Notes: generated from the sequence alone by a model not told the origin. Shown: positions 42,044-52,362, counted from the first letter of the stretch. The stretch is 64,000 bases of DNA from Granulosicoccus sp. (GCA_023301725.1 JALZUD010000076.1:1-64000), one strand, 5' to 3'. Program-made: numbers and translations.

Positions 42044-43639
42044 TTGTCAGCGAGCGTTCAAGCCACTACCGACCCCAGCACAGCTAAGCCGTTAACGACC
42101 GATGGCCGACCGCTGAAAAAAAGCCTGGCAAAAGCCCTTCGACGCGAAAAATTGCGTGCATTCTTGCTGATTCTTCCGCTTCTGGCGTTCATCGTCCTCA
42201 GTTTCGTTATGCCGATTGGCGATATGCTATTCCGGTCAGTCGAAAACTCGATTGTGGAAGACACGCTACCCGGCACAGTAAAAGTTCTATCCCGTTGGGA
42301 TTCCACCGCGGGGGAAATACCTAACGAAGCTGTATTTACAGCCCTTGCCGACGATTTAATGCTGGCACAAGAAATCAAGCGACATACGCGATTGGGTAGT
42401 CGCCTGAACTACGACCAACCAGGTATATCAAGCCTGTTTCGCAAGACCGGCAGGCGTCTTAAAAATTTCGAAAACACAGCAGCACAAGATGCGTTGGTAC
42501 AAATCAACGCAGATTGGGACTCCCCTGCGGCTTGGATCTCACTGCAAGAAATACCTGCATTCGACACTAATTTTCCTGCAACAAAGCAATCGTTGCAGAA
42601 CTGGACACTCTGGGTCGCCAGCGAAGAAGGTGAAGAAGTAGATGCAACGACACTTCTGCCACACGGCTTTACCTATGCGTCGATGTTGCAGGATCTCAAA
42701 TCTCTTGACGCGTCAACGTGGGAGACCCTTGAAGCGGATGCATCTGGTCTATTTGCTGGTGTCAACGCACAGCTTCAAAAGCTTCCTGAAGAAAACTTTA
42801 CCAACCAATTTGCAGAAATTGATGATGGCTGGACAGACCTAGACACCTGGCAAGCCATTAAACGCTTGTCGCCGCGTTACATTGATAGCTACTTTCTCGC
42901 GTCAATTGATGCCCAGAAAACTGAGTCAGGAGTCGAAAGAAAACCAGACAACGAGCGCATATATGCCACCTTGTTTGTACGCACACTTTTTATGAGTCTG
43001 GTCATTACAGTGAGCTGCATTTTACTGGGATACCCTGTTGCCTTCCTTCTGGCTAACCTGCCAGTTAGAGCCTCGAATCTCGTCCTCATACTCGTGTTGT
43101 TACCTTTTTGGACATCGCTCTTAGTCAGAACCAGCGCATGGAAAGTCCTGTTACAACAGCAAGGAGTCATCAACGACCTGCTAGTCTGGATTGGCTTGAT
43201 AGACAATGCAGGACGTCTAGTTATGATCAATAACATGACGGGTACCATTATCGCTATGACGCACATCTTATTACCGTTCATGATTTTGCCTTTATTTTCA
43301 GTCATGAAAACCATTTCACCCACCTATATGCGAGCAGCTAAATCAATGGGAGCTAGCGACTCACTAGCGTTCTGGAAAATTTATTTCCCAAACACCATCC
43401 CCGGCATTGGTGCAGGCTCTATTCTGGTCTTCATTCTTTCCATTGGTTATTACATCACCCCGGAACTTGTCGGTGGTACTAAAGGCGTATTCATATCCAA
43501 CCGCATCGCTTATCACATTAGTTCGTCATTGAATTGGGGATTAGCCGCAGCATTAGGCTCGATTCTCTTGGTGTTGGTGCTCGCTCTCTACTGGACCTAC
43601 GATCGAATTGTGGGTATCGACAAGGTCAACCTGGGATAA
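42044..43639 (+). CDS. ABC permease, PotB type, with a large periplasmic insertion
   Basis: 531 residues. It starts at TTG (42044) with GGAG six bases upstream. One helix (about 38-60) is followed by an unusually long hydrophilic loop (about 62-305) and then the standard permease core with five more helices. The core has RTLFMSLVITVSCILLGYPVAFLLA and the EAA motif region AAKSMGASDSLAFWKIYFPNTIPGIGAGSILVF. Ordinary PotB proteins have about 280-300 residues. The loop includes repeated aspartate- and tryptophan-rich segments (NADWDSPAAWISLQEIPAFD, DDGWTDLDTWQAI) and should lie in the periplasm, where it could contact the binding protein. It pairs with the PotC-type permease six bases downstream. 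Confidence 0.88.
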   Translation: MSASVQATTDPSTAKPLTTDGRPLKKSLAKALRREKLRAFLLILPLLAFIVLSFVMPIGDMLFRSVENSIVEDTLPGTVKVLSRWDSTAGEIPNEAVFTALADDLMLAQEIKRHTRLGSRLNYDQPGISSLFRKTGRRLKNFENTAAQDALVQINADWDSPAAWISLQEIPAFDTNFPATKQSLQNWTLWVASEEGEEVDATTLLPHGFTYASMLQDLKSLDASTWETLEADASGLFAGVNAQLQKLPEENFTNQFAEIDDGWTDLDTWQAIKRLSPRYIDSYFLASIDAQKTESGVERKPDNERIYATLFVRTLFMSLVITVSCILLGYPVAFLLANLPVRASNLVLILVLLPFWTSLLVRTSAWKVLLQQQGVINDLLVWIGLIDNAGRLVMINNMTGTIIAMTHILLPFMILPLFSVMKTISPTYMRAAKSMGASDSLAFWKIYFPNTIPGIGAGSILVFILSIGYYITPELVGGTKGVFISNRIAYHISSSLNWGLAAALGSILLVLVLALYWTYDRIVGIDKVNLG

Positions 43640-43645
43640 GAACTC

Positions 43646-44503
43646 ATGAGCAGCTTGCCTCCTTACGCATCCGTCGGCCAACGTGTCTGGTTCTATACGT
43701 TTCGTTACGTCATCTGTGGTTCCATACTTTTCTTTCTGGTAGCCCCGATCCTGACAATCATTCCGCTATCGTTCAACGCACAAGATTTCTTTACGTTCAC
43801 CCCAGAAATGTTGTCACTTAGTCCAGAGGGCTATTCCTTAAAGCATTATCAGGACTTCTTTGGTAGCGGAGATTGGCAGCAGGCGTTTGCAAATTCTTTC
43901 AAGATTGCACCTGTAGCCGCCCTCCTCGCCACAACCTTGGGCACGCTCGCAGCCATTGGTTTATCGCAAAGCCATGTGCCTTTCAAGCGCGTGATTATGG
44001 CTATCCTGATATCCCCCATGATCGTACCGCTGATTATCTCCGCAGCTGGCATGTACTTCTTTTATTCACGTATTGGCTTACAAGGTACTTACTGGGGTGT
44101 TGTACTGGCGCACGCAGCTCTTGGAACGCCGTTTGTCATCATCACAGTCACTGCCACCATGGTGGGCTTTGATCAGTCTTTAACGCGAGCTGCAGCCAGT
44201 ATGGGAGCAGACCCATTAACCACTTTTTTCAAAGTGCAAATGCCGCTGATCATACCTGGTGTTGTCTCGGGAGCCCTATTTGCTTTTATCACCTCCTTCG
44301 ATGAGGTGGTAGTGGTCTTGTTTCTCGGTTCTGCCGGACAAAAAACCATTCCATGGCAAATGTTTACCGGGCTGAGAGAGCAAATATCTCCCACCATACT
44401 AGCGGTGGCAACCATTATGGTCGCGGTTTCCATCCTGCTGCTGAGCGTGCTTGAAATACTGAGAAGGAATTCTGAGAGGCAACGCGGACTAACCCCGAAT
44501 TAG
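43646..44503 (+). CDS. ABC permease, PotC type
   Basis: 285 residues and six predicted helices. The EAA signature is AAASMGADPLTTFFKVQMPLIIPGVVSGALFAFITSFDEVVV, typical of PotC-like subunits. It forms the heterodimeric channel with the preceding permease and is the last gene of the four-gene importer. A REP-like repeat and a convergent thioredoxin gene follow. Confidence 0.9.
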   Translation: MSSLPPYASVGQRVWFYTFRYVICGSILFFLVAPILTIIPLSFNAQDFFTFTPEMLSLSPEGYSLKHYQDFFGSGDWQQAFANSFKIAPVAALLATTLGTLAAIGLSQSHVPFKRVIMAILISPMIVPLIISAAGMYFFYSRIGLQGTYWGVVLAHAALGTPFVIITVTATMVGFDQSLTRAAASMGADPLTTFFKVQMPLIIPGVVSGALFAFITSFDEVVVVLFLGSAGQKTIPWQMFTGLREQISPTILAVATIMVAVSILLLSVLEILRRNSERQRGLTPN

Positions 44504-44576
44504 AAGGATCGTTTTCTCCCTGATCGACAGACACGCAAATTTCAGAAATTAGAGCCCGAGGCGCTAGGAACACCAC

Positions 44577-44633
44577 TCCCGCAAAAGCGGGGACCCGGTT
44601 ATTGGAGCGATGGATCCCCACTTTCGTGGGGAT
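44577..44633. repeat. REP/BIME-like paired palindrome
   Basis: Two hairpins stand in a row: CCCGC-AAAA-GCGGG near 44578-44591 and ATCCCCAC-TTTC-GTGGGGAT (44614-44633), the second followed by GAC. The reverse strand reads GTCATCCCCACGAAAGTGGGGATCC, the head of many proteobacterial REP elements. It lies in the 173-base gap between convergent genes, where REPs usually insert. No RAYT transposase is in the window. Confidence 0.75.
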
Positions 44634-44676
44634 GACGAACCAATGTTCGCTAAGATGAAAAACCGAACTCTACTAT

Positions 44677-45168
44677 TTAAGAGGCCACGTTTTCCATCTG
44701 GCCAACGACATTATCGATAAGGTCGGTAAGTTGCTCAGCAGTTTGCAATCCTGTGTGCGTGTACTGATGCTCTCCTGACGCATCAAAAAACAGCAGAGTG
44801 ACTTTGGGTGCGTTGTACTTTCGCCCCATTTCGCCACCTTTAGCACTTGCCAAGTCCGCGATGCGGTAAATGACGTCAGTTCGATCACTCATCACCACAC
44901 TCATGGTGCTCTTCAAACGGCGGCAAGTAGGGCACGAGCGATCATGAACCTGCACAACGACGGGTTTTCCTTGACCAATCACCGTAAGATCGTGTTCTTC
45001 TTTTGTGCGCGTGTCCCAAGCGTGCAGGACTGACGCCCCACCAATAGCTCCCACGCCGCCTAGCGCGCCAATGATCCATTGGCGTCTGGAAAACGAGAGT
45101 GGTTTAGCTGATGCACCCGCTTTGCCCGATGGAGAGGTAGGTGAACTCTTGCGCTTTTTACGTGCCAT
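44677..45168 (-). CDS. Tat-exported thioredoxin-fold protein
   Basis: 163 residues. A long basic n-region leads into a Tat motif (SFSRRQWIIGALGGVGAIGG), then a thioredoxin fold with the redox pair C79-P-T-C82 in VVVQVHDRSCPTCRRLKS and the later TLLFFDASGEHQYTHTGLQTAEQL. Such a protein would exchange disulfides in the periplasm after folding in the cytoplasm. It is divergent from the Tat-exported DsbA-like gene across 377 bases. The CPTC pair and the substitution of the usual cis-Pro segment (NAPKVTLLFF, lacking Pro before the strand) leave its redox direction uncertain. Confidence 0.8.
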   Translation of the reverse strand: MARKKRKSSPTSPSGKAGASAKPLSFSRRQWIIGALGGVGAIGGASVLHAWDTRTKEEHDLTVIGQGKPVVVQVHDRSCPTCRRLKSTMSVVMSDRTDVIYRIADLASAKGGEMGRKYNAPKVTLLFFDASGEHQYTHTGLQTAEQLTDLIDNVVGQMENVAS

Positions 45169-45310
45169 AGCTTGTTATAAACCGAAGGTTAGACTTTAAA
45201 ATACAACGAATCGCCGGTGCATTTGATTGCAAAAACTACACATTAAGACTAAGGATTGTAGAGCAATGAGATTACAGAGAATTGGCAGAGAATGTGTATA
45301 ACTGTTACGC

Positions 45311-45411
45311 CGTGAACAATTCACGCGACCGTAATGTGCGCTGGATCCTTCAAATGCCGACTTTCCGTAAGAATAAATAGCCGTATAACGTCACAACGCA
45401 CAAATTGTTCA
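45311..45411. promoter_or_regulatory. Palindromes in the thioredoxin/dsbA divergent promoter
   Basis: CGTGAA-CAA-TTCACG (45311-45325) is a perfect palindrome, and its core TGAACAATT recurs in inverted orientation as AATTGTTCA at 45403-45411. These paired sites lie in the 377-base gap between the divergent redox genes and suggest a dimeric regulator or looped operator. The rest of the gap shows no ORF. The function is inferred. Confidence 0.45.
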
Positions 45412-45545
45412 TATCGATGCATTCAAACGCAGTACCCATTCGTTATATTCATATAAAGTAGTTTTGGATCGGTTTTTTGACAAGAGACACGCTTGGCAAA
45501 AAATCAACTGACAACAACACGCGAACCTTACTAAAGAGCCCATTT

Positions 45546-46229
45546 ATGAGCATCAAAGATAAAAGTCTTGCCGCCAGTCCCACATCAAATAACAGACGAA
45601 ACTTCATCGCAGGCGCCGGCGCATTAGCATCGACCGCAATTCTGGGAGGCTTGCCTACTATCGGACGAGCGCAAGCTCTCGGGTACCAGCTGCTGGAAAC
45701 TCCTGTACTAACAAGAAATCCGGAACGCATCGAGATTCTCGAGTTTTTCTGGTTCGGCTGCCCACATTGCAACGCATTCGAACCCACCATTAATGCTTGG
45801 AAAAAGACCAAGCCTGAAGATGTGGATTTCATCCGCGAGGCACCGGCATTGAATCCTGCATGGGAAACGCATTCACGTATTTTCTATGCAGCAGAGGCTC
45901 TTGGTATTACAGAAAAAATGTTCGATCAAACGTTCAACGAAATTCATCAGAACGGTAATCGTCTGCGCTCACCCAAAGCAGCCGGAAGCTTCATCGAAGA
46001 TCTCGATATTGGCGTAAGCGCTGAAGACTATATGAAGGCCATGCAAAATTTCAGCGTTCAAAATTCTCTGCAGCGTTCAGAAAAACTGGCCCGTGATTCT
46101 AGAGTTTCTGGTGTGCCAAGCATACTTATTAACGGTAAATACATCACTAGCGCATCCTTAGCCGGTGGCAATGATGGAATCATTAATGTCATGAACCAGC
46201 TCATAGAAGTAGAACGAAAAGCCTCTTAA
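45546..46229 (+). CDS. DsbA-family thiol:disulfide oxidoreductase with Tat-like signal
   Basis: About 227 residues from the ATG at 45546, with AAAGAG upstream; a TTG at 45477 is the alternative. A Tat-like signal (NNRRNFIAGAGALASTAIL) ends near GRAQA. The DsbA fold has C72-P-H-C75 in EFFWFGCPHCNAFEP, an inserted helical domain (THSRIFYAAEALGITEKMFDQTF) and the cis-Pro loop SGVPSILINGKY. DsbA forms disulfides in exported proteins. Export through Tat rather than Sec is unusual for this family. The sigma factor gene starts 20 bases after the stop. Confidence 0.87.
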   Translation: MSIKDKSLAASPTSNNRRNFIAGAGALASTAILGGLPTIGRAQALGYQLLETPVLTRNPERIEILEFFWFGCPHCNAFEPTINAWKKTKPEDVDFIREAPALNPAWETHSRIFYAAEALGITEKMFDQTFNEIHQNGNRLRSPKAAGSFIEDLDIGVSAEDYMKAMQNFSVQNSLQRSEKLARDSRVSGVPSILINGKYITSASLAGGNDGIINVMNQLIEVERKAS

Positions 46230-46248
46230 ATCAGCAGGTGCTACTCAG

Positions 46249-46740
46249 GTGACCCAACCGCTAGACGTACTCCTAACAGATGCCTATCGTTATGCGTATG
46301 GCCTCTGTTCTAACGAGGCGGTTGCCTGGGATCTCGTACAAGAATCATGGTTGCGAGTATTCGAACGTTACGACAAGAACGTAACCCGTCCATTGTTGTA
46401 CCGGACGGTTCGCAACTTGTTTTATGATCGACGACGTCACGAGACACGTTTCCCTCAAGAGGTCTTTGAGGAGAGCGTGTCTCAGCTGGAAGCGAACAAC
46501 CAGTATGACCACGACCCGGGGCTAGATGCTGCCCTACGCACTTTGCCCGACCTAGAGCGTGAAACCCTTTTTTTGGCGGTAGTTGAAGGATACACAGCTG
46601 CCGAGATCACAGCATTAACCGGACACCCACGTGGCTCAGTGTTGAGCCGTTTACACCGCGCGCGCCAGAAGCTTGCCAAGCTACTGGGCGATACCCAGAC
46701 CAGCAAAACCAAACAGCTTTTGTCTTTGGTGAGTCGTTGA
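46249..46740 (+). CDS. ECF-type sigma-70 factor
   Basis: 163 residues with a GTG start. Region 2 is DAYRYAYGLCSNEAVAWDLVQESWLRVFERYD and VRNLFYDRRRHE; region 4 is LPDLERETLFLAVVEGYTAAEITALTGHPRGSVLSRLHRARQKLAKLL. This is the compact two-region layout of extracytoplasmic-function sigma factors. It lies between dsbA and a gene for a single-helix membrane protein in the position of an anti-sigma factor, so it may respond to envelope redox state. No target promoter consensus could be confirmed here. Confidence 0.9.
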   Translation: MTQPLDVLLTDAYRYAYGLCSNEAVAWDLVQESWLRVFERYDKNVTRPLLYRTVRNLFYDRRRHETRFPQEVFEESVSQLEANNQYDHDPGLDAALRTLPDLERETLFLAVVEGYTAAEITALTGHPRGSVLSRLHRARQKLAKLLGDTQTSKTKQLLSLVSR

Positions 46741-46763
46741 TCATGTTGGCGAGATAACTTGTG

Positions 46764-47366
46764 ATGGATGTTGAACAACGTCTGCGTAAATTTCATGCGC
46801 AAGCAGCCCCTGACCCAATCGCAGTTGAAGCATTGCTGCGGGCAACAGTAGGCTCAGCGAACACAGCGCAAAGCTCCTCTTTTGAGCGATTAGTAGCGTC
46901 AATCAAACAATCATGGGCACTTTACCTGTCGGCTGCAAGCGTGGCTTGTTTAGTGTTCGCATTCGTAGGCTTCAGTTTTCATGAACAAGGCTCTCTTAAC
47001 GAACGCACGTCACGCACCGTTCGTGAAGTAGCCATGAATCACATAACACACCTTAAATCCGAACACGAAAGTTCTAGCATTGTTGAATTGAGCCATGTTA
47101 TGCAGCAACTTCCGTTCTTATTAAAAGTGCCTGAACACTTGCGAGCCAATTTCACAGTGGCGGGCTCCCGTTACTGTTCGCTTGCTGGACACCTGGCGGC
47201 CCATATTAAACTTCGCAATATTCACGATGGCAAATTATCCAGCCTGTTTGTTGCTCTGCTAGAGCAAGATCTAAAGAGCATAGGCTTACAGAGTCAGTCG
47301 GTTGCCGGAGTTGATGTTGAGCTCTTCAATGAGGATGGCTTGTTTTACGCCTTTGCCAGTCGGTAA
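46764..47366 (+). CDS. Membrane protein, putative anti-sigma factor
   Basis: 200 residues from the ATG at 46764 (GTG at 46761 just before). An N-terminal cytoplasmic part of about 50 residues, one transmembrane helix (WALYLSAASVACLVFAFVGFSF, about 52-73) and a periplasmic part of about 125 residues make the standard anti-sigma topology. The N-terminal part lacks a recognisable zinc-binding ZAS motif (HxxxCxxC). The periplasmic part has a single cysteine in SRYCSLAGHLAAH, near the level expected for a redox or metal-responsive sensor. It follows the sigma gene by 23 bases. The anti-sigma role is inferred from topology and position. Confidence 0.65.
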   Translation: MDVEQRLRKFHAQAAPDPIAVEALLRATVGSANTAQSSSFERLVASIKQSWALYLSAASVACLVFAFVGFSFHEQGSLNERTSRTVREVAMNHITHLKSEHESSSIVELSHVMQQLPFLLKVPEHLRANFTVAGSRYCSLAGHLAAHIKLRNIHDGKLSSLFVALLEQDLKSIGLQSQSVAGVDVELFNEDGLFYAFASR

Positions 47367-47493
47367 CGCAGATACTCGGACCACGTACGCACGTCGCTAG
47401 TTGGTACTTCAGAAAATGCATACACAAGACCACGACTCCTGAACACCAACCTTTCTAACGATGGCAACCTTGCTGTCAACGCATTGATGAATC

Positions 47494-49887
47494 ATGAATC
47501 TCTTATTCAAAAGCAAACGCCCGTTAATGAAACAGACTATGCGCATACTGTGTTGTTTGTTACCGCTACTGTCACTGCAAGCAATAGCAGACGAACAAGT
47601 CATAGCGCCCGATGGTGACACTACGCTTCAACAAACGCTCGTAGATGCCTGGCAGGGGCAAGGAGCTGACTACGTTCCACGCACACATCATTTGCTCGAC
47701 AATGGCGATCCAGAATATATCAACCGCCTGATGATCGAAGCTTCCCCGTATTTAAAGCAGCACGCGCACAACCCTGTGAATTGGTATGCATGGGGTGAGG
47801 AAGCATTCGAGAAAGCACTGGCAGACAACAAACCTGTTTTTCTGTCTATCGGCTACTCAACCTGTCATTGGTGCCACGTCATGGAGCGTGAAAGTTTCGA
47901 GAATCTCGAAATTGCACAGTATATGAACGAACACTTCGTAAACATTAAAGTGGATCGCGAGCAACTACCTGATGTTGATGCTTTGTATATGACAGCGGTA
48001 CAAATGATGACCGGCCGAGGGGGCTGGCCAATGTCATCGTTTCTCGACGCTGAAGCCCGTCCTTTTTTCGGTGGCACCTATTTTCCACCCACACAGTTTT
48101 CATCACTATTGAACCAAGTGAACGATGCATGGGTTAACAACTACGATGCCCTGAAATCTGAAGCAGACAAACTCGCTGACGCCTTGCAAGCGTCGCAGCA
48201 ATTAGCCGCACAAAGCAACACGGTTGGCGCTGAGGATTTACGCGCAGCGACGCAGCAATTAATGGCAACCTATGACAGCGTCAAGGGCGGTTTTGGAGCG
48301 GCACCAAAGTTCCCACAAGAATCAAGCTTGTTGTACTTGCTAGAGCAAGCGCGAGACCACAGCGACAAACAGGCACTAGATGCCGTTGATTTCACACTAC
48401 AACGAATGGCTGCAGGTGGTATCCACGATCAGATTGGTGGGGGCTTCCATCGCTATTCTGTTGATGACATCTGGTTGGTCCCTCATTTCGAAAAAATGCT
48501 CTATAACCAGGCGGGTATGGCGCGTGCTTACACACTAGCCAAACAGCTTACCGGCAATCAAGTTCATGAAGAGACTGCCAGAAGTGTGCTCGACTACGTC
48601 ATGCGCGAAATGACCAGTTCAAACGGACTCTTCTATTCCGCAACTGATGCTGATTCCGAAGGGCGTGAAGGAGCCTTTTTTGTATGGACGCAAGAACAGC
48701 TAGAAGAGGCACTGGGTAAAGAGGATGCACAAATCGCAAAAATTCTTTGGGGCGTGCATGATTTTGGAAACTTTGAGGGCGAGTCAATATTAGTTCAGCC
48801 CATGGAGCCATCATTGTTAGCTATCCGCTTAGACATGTCAGTAGAAGAAGTACTATCCACCAAAGCCGGGTTTGCCAGCAAGCTGTTAGCGGCAAGAAAT
48901 AAACGAGAGGCACCGTCTCTGGATAACAAGGCATTAACAGGTTGGAACGGCATGATGATCGCAGCCTTTGCTCAAGCAGGTCGTACCTTTGACGAGCCTA
49001 GGTACTTGAGTGCTGCTCTTAATTCAGCGGAGACTCTATGGGCCACCGCCTGGTCTGAGTCAGACGGACTACTGCGCTCTCGTTACAACGGCGAAACTAC
49101 ACTGCCTGCTCGTCAAACTGACTATGTCTGGCTTGCAGACGGCTATATCGAACTATACGACGCTGTGGGCGACGAGCTATGGCTAGATCGTGCCGTGCTG
49201 CTCATGAAAGAGATGGATGAACGATTTGCAGCTATTGATGGCGGCTACTTTCTGGGCGCTGATGATGTCCAAGGTGCACCCATGCTCGTCAGGCCACGTG
49301 ATACATACGATGCATCAACTCCATCAGGTAATGGAGTTGCATTATCGGCTTATGCACGTTTGTTCGAGCGCACTGGCGAAGCAGAATTTCAAGACTCCGC
49401 AACCTCATTAGTGGCAGCATTTTCAGGATTAATCAGTGAGCGCCGTGGTGGTTTGTCGTCCATGCTCAGTGGGCTTGGTATCTTCTTAGAAGAAAATCGC
49501 TCGACCACGCAATATGCTGGCCGCGGAAAAGCAAAGGTATCTGCGTATGCGGACGACAATGAGCGCGTTCAGGTGACTATCGAACTTGACGAAGGCTGGC
49601 ACGTCAACTCATCCGAGCCTCTGCAGGACTATTTGATAGGCACAGCACTAACCGATACTAGCGGTGAGAATTTACCTGCCCCCAATTTTCCAGAAGCGAC
49701 GGTGCGACAGCTGGCATTTCAATCTGAAGCTCTGGCGCTGTACGAGCACAATGTCAGTTTAAGTGCCGAACTACCTGAAAATCGTAACTCTTTGGGTCAT
49801 GCTGATGTGTCTATACGGCTACAGGTATGCAGCGATAAGGTATGCCTTGCTCCAGAGACTCTATCGCTTTCTGTACTGCCTAACTGA
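47494..49887 (+). CDS. Exported DUF255 (YyaL-like) thioredoxin protein fused to DsbD-alpha-like domain
   Basis: 797 residues. A signal peptide ends near LQAIADEQ. The DUF255 domain starts with [21 protein letters not shown] and has a redox pair C124-H-W-C127 ([15 protein letters not shown]). A long (alpha/alpha)6-type region follows, with [31 protein letters not shown] and [15 protein letters not shown]. The last 110 residues look like the N-terminal domain of DsbD ([21 protein letters not shown], then C-x4-C in [12 protein letters not shown]), which trades electrons with periplasmic thiol proteins. YyaL-like proteins are normally cytoplasmic and lack this domain. It is downstream of the sigma/anti-sigma pair. 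The 3' end overlaps the convergent esterase gene by 27 bases. Confidence 0.85.
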   Translation: MNLLFKSKRPLMKQTMRILCCLLPLLSLQAIADEQVIAPDGDTTLQQTLVDAWQGQGADYVPRTHHLLDNGDPEYINRLMIEASPYLKQHAHNPVNWYAWGEEAFEKALADNKPVFLSIGYSTCHWCHVMERESFENLEIAQYMNEHFVNIKVDREQLPDVDALYMTAVQMMTGRGGWPMSSFLDAEARPFFGGTYFPPTQFSSLLNQVNDAWVNNYDALKSEADKLADALQASQQLAAQSNTVGAEDLRAATQQLMATYDSVKGGFGAAPKFPQESSLLYLLEQARDHSDKQALDAVDFTLQRMAAGGIHDQIGGGFHRYSVDDIWLVPHFEKMLYNQAGMARAYTLAKQLTGNQVHEETARSVLDYVMREMTSSNGLFYSATDADSEGREGAFFVWTQEQLEEALGKEDAQIAKILWGVHDFGNFEGESILVQPMEPSLLAIRLDMSVEEVLSTKAGFASKLLAARNKREAPSLDNKALTGWNGMMIAAFAQAGRTFDEPRYLSAALNSAETLWATAWSESDGLLRSRYNGETTLPARQTDYVWLADGYIELYDAVGDELWLDRAVLLMKEMDERFAAIDGGYFLGADDVQGAPMLVRPRDTYDASTPSGNGVALSAYARLFERTGEAEFQDSATSLVAAFSGLISERRGGLSSMLSGLGIFLEENRSTTQYAGRGKAKVSAYADDNERVQVTIELDEGWHVNSSEPLQDYLIGTALTDTSGENLPAPNFPEATVRQLAFQSEALALYEHNVSLSAELPENRNSLGHADVSIRLQVCSDKVCLAPETLSLSVLPN

Positions 49888-52341
49888 AGCGATGTTGCTC
49901 CACCGGCATAGCCACATTAACAGCATCAGCATACTGGACCAGTAAGTCAAGGCGCCGCTAGCCGATACGCTGACAACGCCAGATTCATCACTGTTTGTCA
50001 GCTCGTCAGCGGCGGCGTTGTCTGCGTCGTCGCCAGAATCACCGAGAGCGTCTTCAGCTAATTGCAACGCGATTTTCTCGTCAATCTCCCCCAACCAATC
50101 AAGCATCCGTTGCACTGATTCACTTGTTCGTTGAGCGCTTGTCGGTGAACCAGCAAGGCACAGTTCATCAGCGATACACAGGTCGAGAGCGTGCTCACCT
50201 TCCGTAATCAAGTGCAACTCGCTTCCATCATCGCCGCAGCCGACCACACGTTTTAAAGGTCTTTGTGAGCCAGCATTGCGATCTTGCGCAACCGCTAATG
50301 AGGCAGGACCACTATCAGGATTGCCCGATAAGGCATCACAAAAACGCACCGATTGTTCAAACGGCAACACGGTATCTTGCAACCCTTGCAGCAAGAAGAA
50401 TGGTGGAGTATCGATACCCGCATCCGTAAGCCGAGTGGTTAGTGTATTGCGAAGAATAATCGCTGAATTCAGATCAAGCGTCTCTAGGCTCTGCCCTACA
50501 ACTGTCTCGAGAATTCGTTGCCCCGTTCCGCTATCAACCTCGCCACTGAGCAGCGCATTGGCAAAATCAGTAAAGTCTGTTGGCGCATAGAACAGCACTG
50601 CGCTGGCTATGTCCTCTGCACGTTCAACAGCGAGAACTGCCGATATATGCCCACCAGCAGATTGGCCGAATACTACAGGCTTCCCGCTTGCGCCAAAGCG
50701 CATCGCATTCGCTTGAACCCAATCAAGAGCCGCACTGGCATCTTCCAGTACATCGTCCAAGCTGGCATCGTTGCATTCAATAGAACCCTCAGTGGTACCA
50801 ATGAGGCGATAGAACGGTGCAAACACCACATACCCGGCATTTGCAAACTGCGTAGCAAACGATTCAATGCCCAATGCACCAGAGGAACGTCGTTGCCAAC
50901 TACCGCCATGAAACGCAATCAGCGGTTTCAACAATGTTGTACCGGTATTGTTAGATTCTGGATTGAGTGCATGAATACGCATCTCTAGCGAGCATTCGCC
51001 TTGCGGTGTGCTTACTTGTCGATAAGCAACACGCTGGGTGAAGGGCTGCTGCTTTCCTGCCAATGGCAATGCACCGATATCAAAACGTGTACCGGGTGAT
51101 AGCGTCCATTTGTCCAGCGTGTCAGTTCTGGCTGCAGCATTACCCAATGATTCGATGTCGAGTACATAATTACAAAAATCCACCTCTGACGTGGAAGTAG
51201 AATCAAACGCTATTTGACATTTATTATCGGTATATAGCTGTGTGCTGCTAGAAAGCGCTTCAGGAACTTGCGCATCGACGAGTACTTCACAAGAGCCTGT
51301 TGCCAGCTGGTAAACAGGTGTTACTGAAAGAGACGTTTGTAAAAAACCTGCAGCTTCGCACTGTGCCGCTGTGCTGAACAATGATTGCAGGGCTTCATCA
51401 TCACCTGTGACCAAAGCAGCAATAAGCTCAAGACGTCTTTCACGTAACAAACCGAGCGATAGAGAAAAATCACCTTGCGCGGATAACAAATCGTACAAGC
51501 GAGAAATCTGTTCGTCTGTGGGCTCAGGCAGTTCCACCACTAACACTCCGTCCTCTAGACGTGACGTTAAGTCCTCTCGTAAATCAGCTTCAAGATTGCG
51601 CAGTGCCTCACTGACCCGACTCTCACGCAAGGCATCATCAACCTCGTCTTCAATCAGATCTTCCAGAAGGCTGCGCAGCAATGAATCATCCACATCAGCC
51701 CTGATATTTTGCGACTGCAATGAACCTTCTAGTGTAATGACCGGGCGCATAACCAGGCGTTCAAGACTTCGATCTAGCACAGGGTTGAGTTCAATACGTA
51801 AATTCAATGAGAACTGAACTTGACCCGTAACACTGAACGAGAAATTATCTTCGCCTAATTTCTGGCAATTGCCGAACAAACGAAAGCCAAACGTCTGTCT
51901 TGCTCGCCCCTGTGCATTGAGCGTTGCCGCAATATCCAACCCTAGCTCAATGGGTTCGTTGATCGAATCTAGGGACAATCTGAGCCTTGTGTCAGAGTCC
52001 AGTGCGACACTGCTTGTTAAGGTGCGAATTTCAGTACTGTTGCAACTGTCATCGTCAATTAGGTTTTCACTGGTATCTGTAAATAACAGCTGCCCTTGAT
52101 CAAACTGCAAGCCTGCGTCGATTAAGGCTTCCTCAACACGCCGTAACACTAGACGCTCTATGGCATCAGGGTTGCCATCGATCTGATCTATGGCCTCATC
52201 CAGTTCACCCAGAGTAACTTCAAGCGTTGATGCCTGCGCAGTGGCAGGCTGCGACACCAACAGCAAAGCAGACAAAACAACCGCCGCTAATCCGCTGTAA
52301 AAAAATGAGGAACGCAACGACGGTGTGTTCTTTCTATACAT
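49861..52341 (-). CDS. Exported alpha/beta-hydrolase (esterase) with C-terminal membrane tail
   Basis: About 826 residues from the ATG at 52341; a TTG at 52359 is in frame. A signal peptide ends near ATAQAS. The first 400 residues are an unrecognised acidic region with many Asp/Glu/Leu helices. The C-terminal half is a BD-FAE/carboxylesterase-type hydrolase with [16 protein letters not shown], the nucleophile motif [20 protein letters not shown] and a late GEHALDL His. The end is a hydrophobic stretch ([18 protein letters not shown]) with a basic tip (RQYRKR), preceded by an acidic linker, like a C-terminal sorting or anchoring signal, but the double Gly of rhombosortase signals is absent. 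It ends 22 bases after the phosphatase stop. Confidence 0.78.
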   Translation of the reverse strand: MYRKNTPSLRSSFFYSGLAAVVLSALLLVSQPATAQASTLEVTLGELDEAIDQIDGNPDAIERLVLRRVEEALIDAGLQFDQGQLLFTDTSENLIDDDSCNSTEIRTLTSSVALDSDTRLRLSLDSINEPIELGLDIAATLNAQGRARQTFGFRLFGNCQKLGEDNFSFSVTGQVQFSLNLRIELNPVLDRSLERLVMRPVITLEGSLQSQNIRADVDDSLLRSLLEDLIEDEVDDALRESRVSEALRNLEADLREDLTSRLEDGVLVVELPEPTDEQISRLYDLLSAQGDFSLSLGLLRERRLELIAALVTGDDEALQSLFSTAAQCEAAGFLQTSLSVTPVYQLATGSCEVLVDAQVPEALSSSTQLYTDNKCQIAFDSTSTSEVDFCNYVLDIESLGNAAARTDTLDKWTLSPGTRFDIGALPLAGKQQPFTQRVAYRQVSTPQGECSLEMRIHALNPESNNTGTTLLKPLIAFHGGSWQRRSSGALGIESFATQFANAGYVVFAPFYRLIGTTEGSIECNDASLDDVLEDASAALDWVQANAMRFGASGKPVVFGQSAGGHISAVLAVERAEDIASAVLFYAPTDFTDFANALLSGEVDSGTGQRILETVVGQSLETLDLNSAIILRNTLTTRLTDAGIDTPPFFLLQGLQDTVLPFEQSVRFCDALSGNPDSGPASLAVAQDRNAGSQRPLKRVVGCGDDGSELHLITEGEHALDLCIADELCLAGSPTSAQRTSESVQRMLDWLGEIDEKIALQLAEDALGDSGDDADNAAADELTNSDESGVVSVSASGALTYWSSMLMLLMWLCRWSNIASVRQYRKR

Positions 52342-52362
52342 ATCAGCTTGGCTTATCAACCA

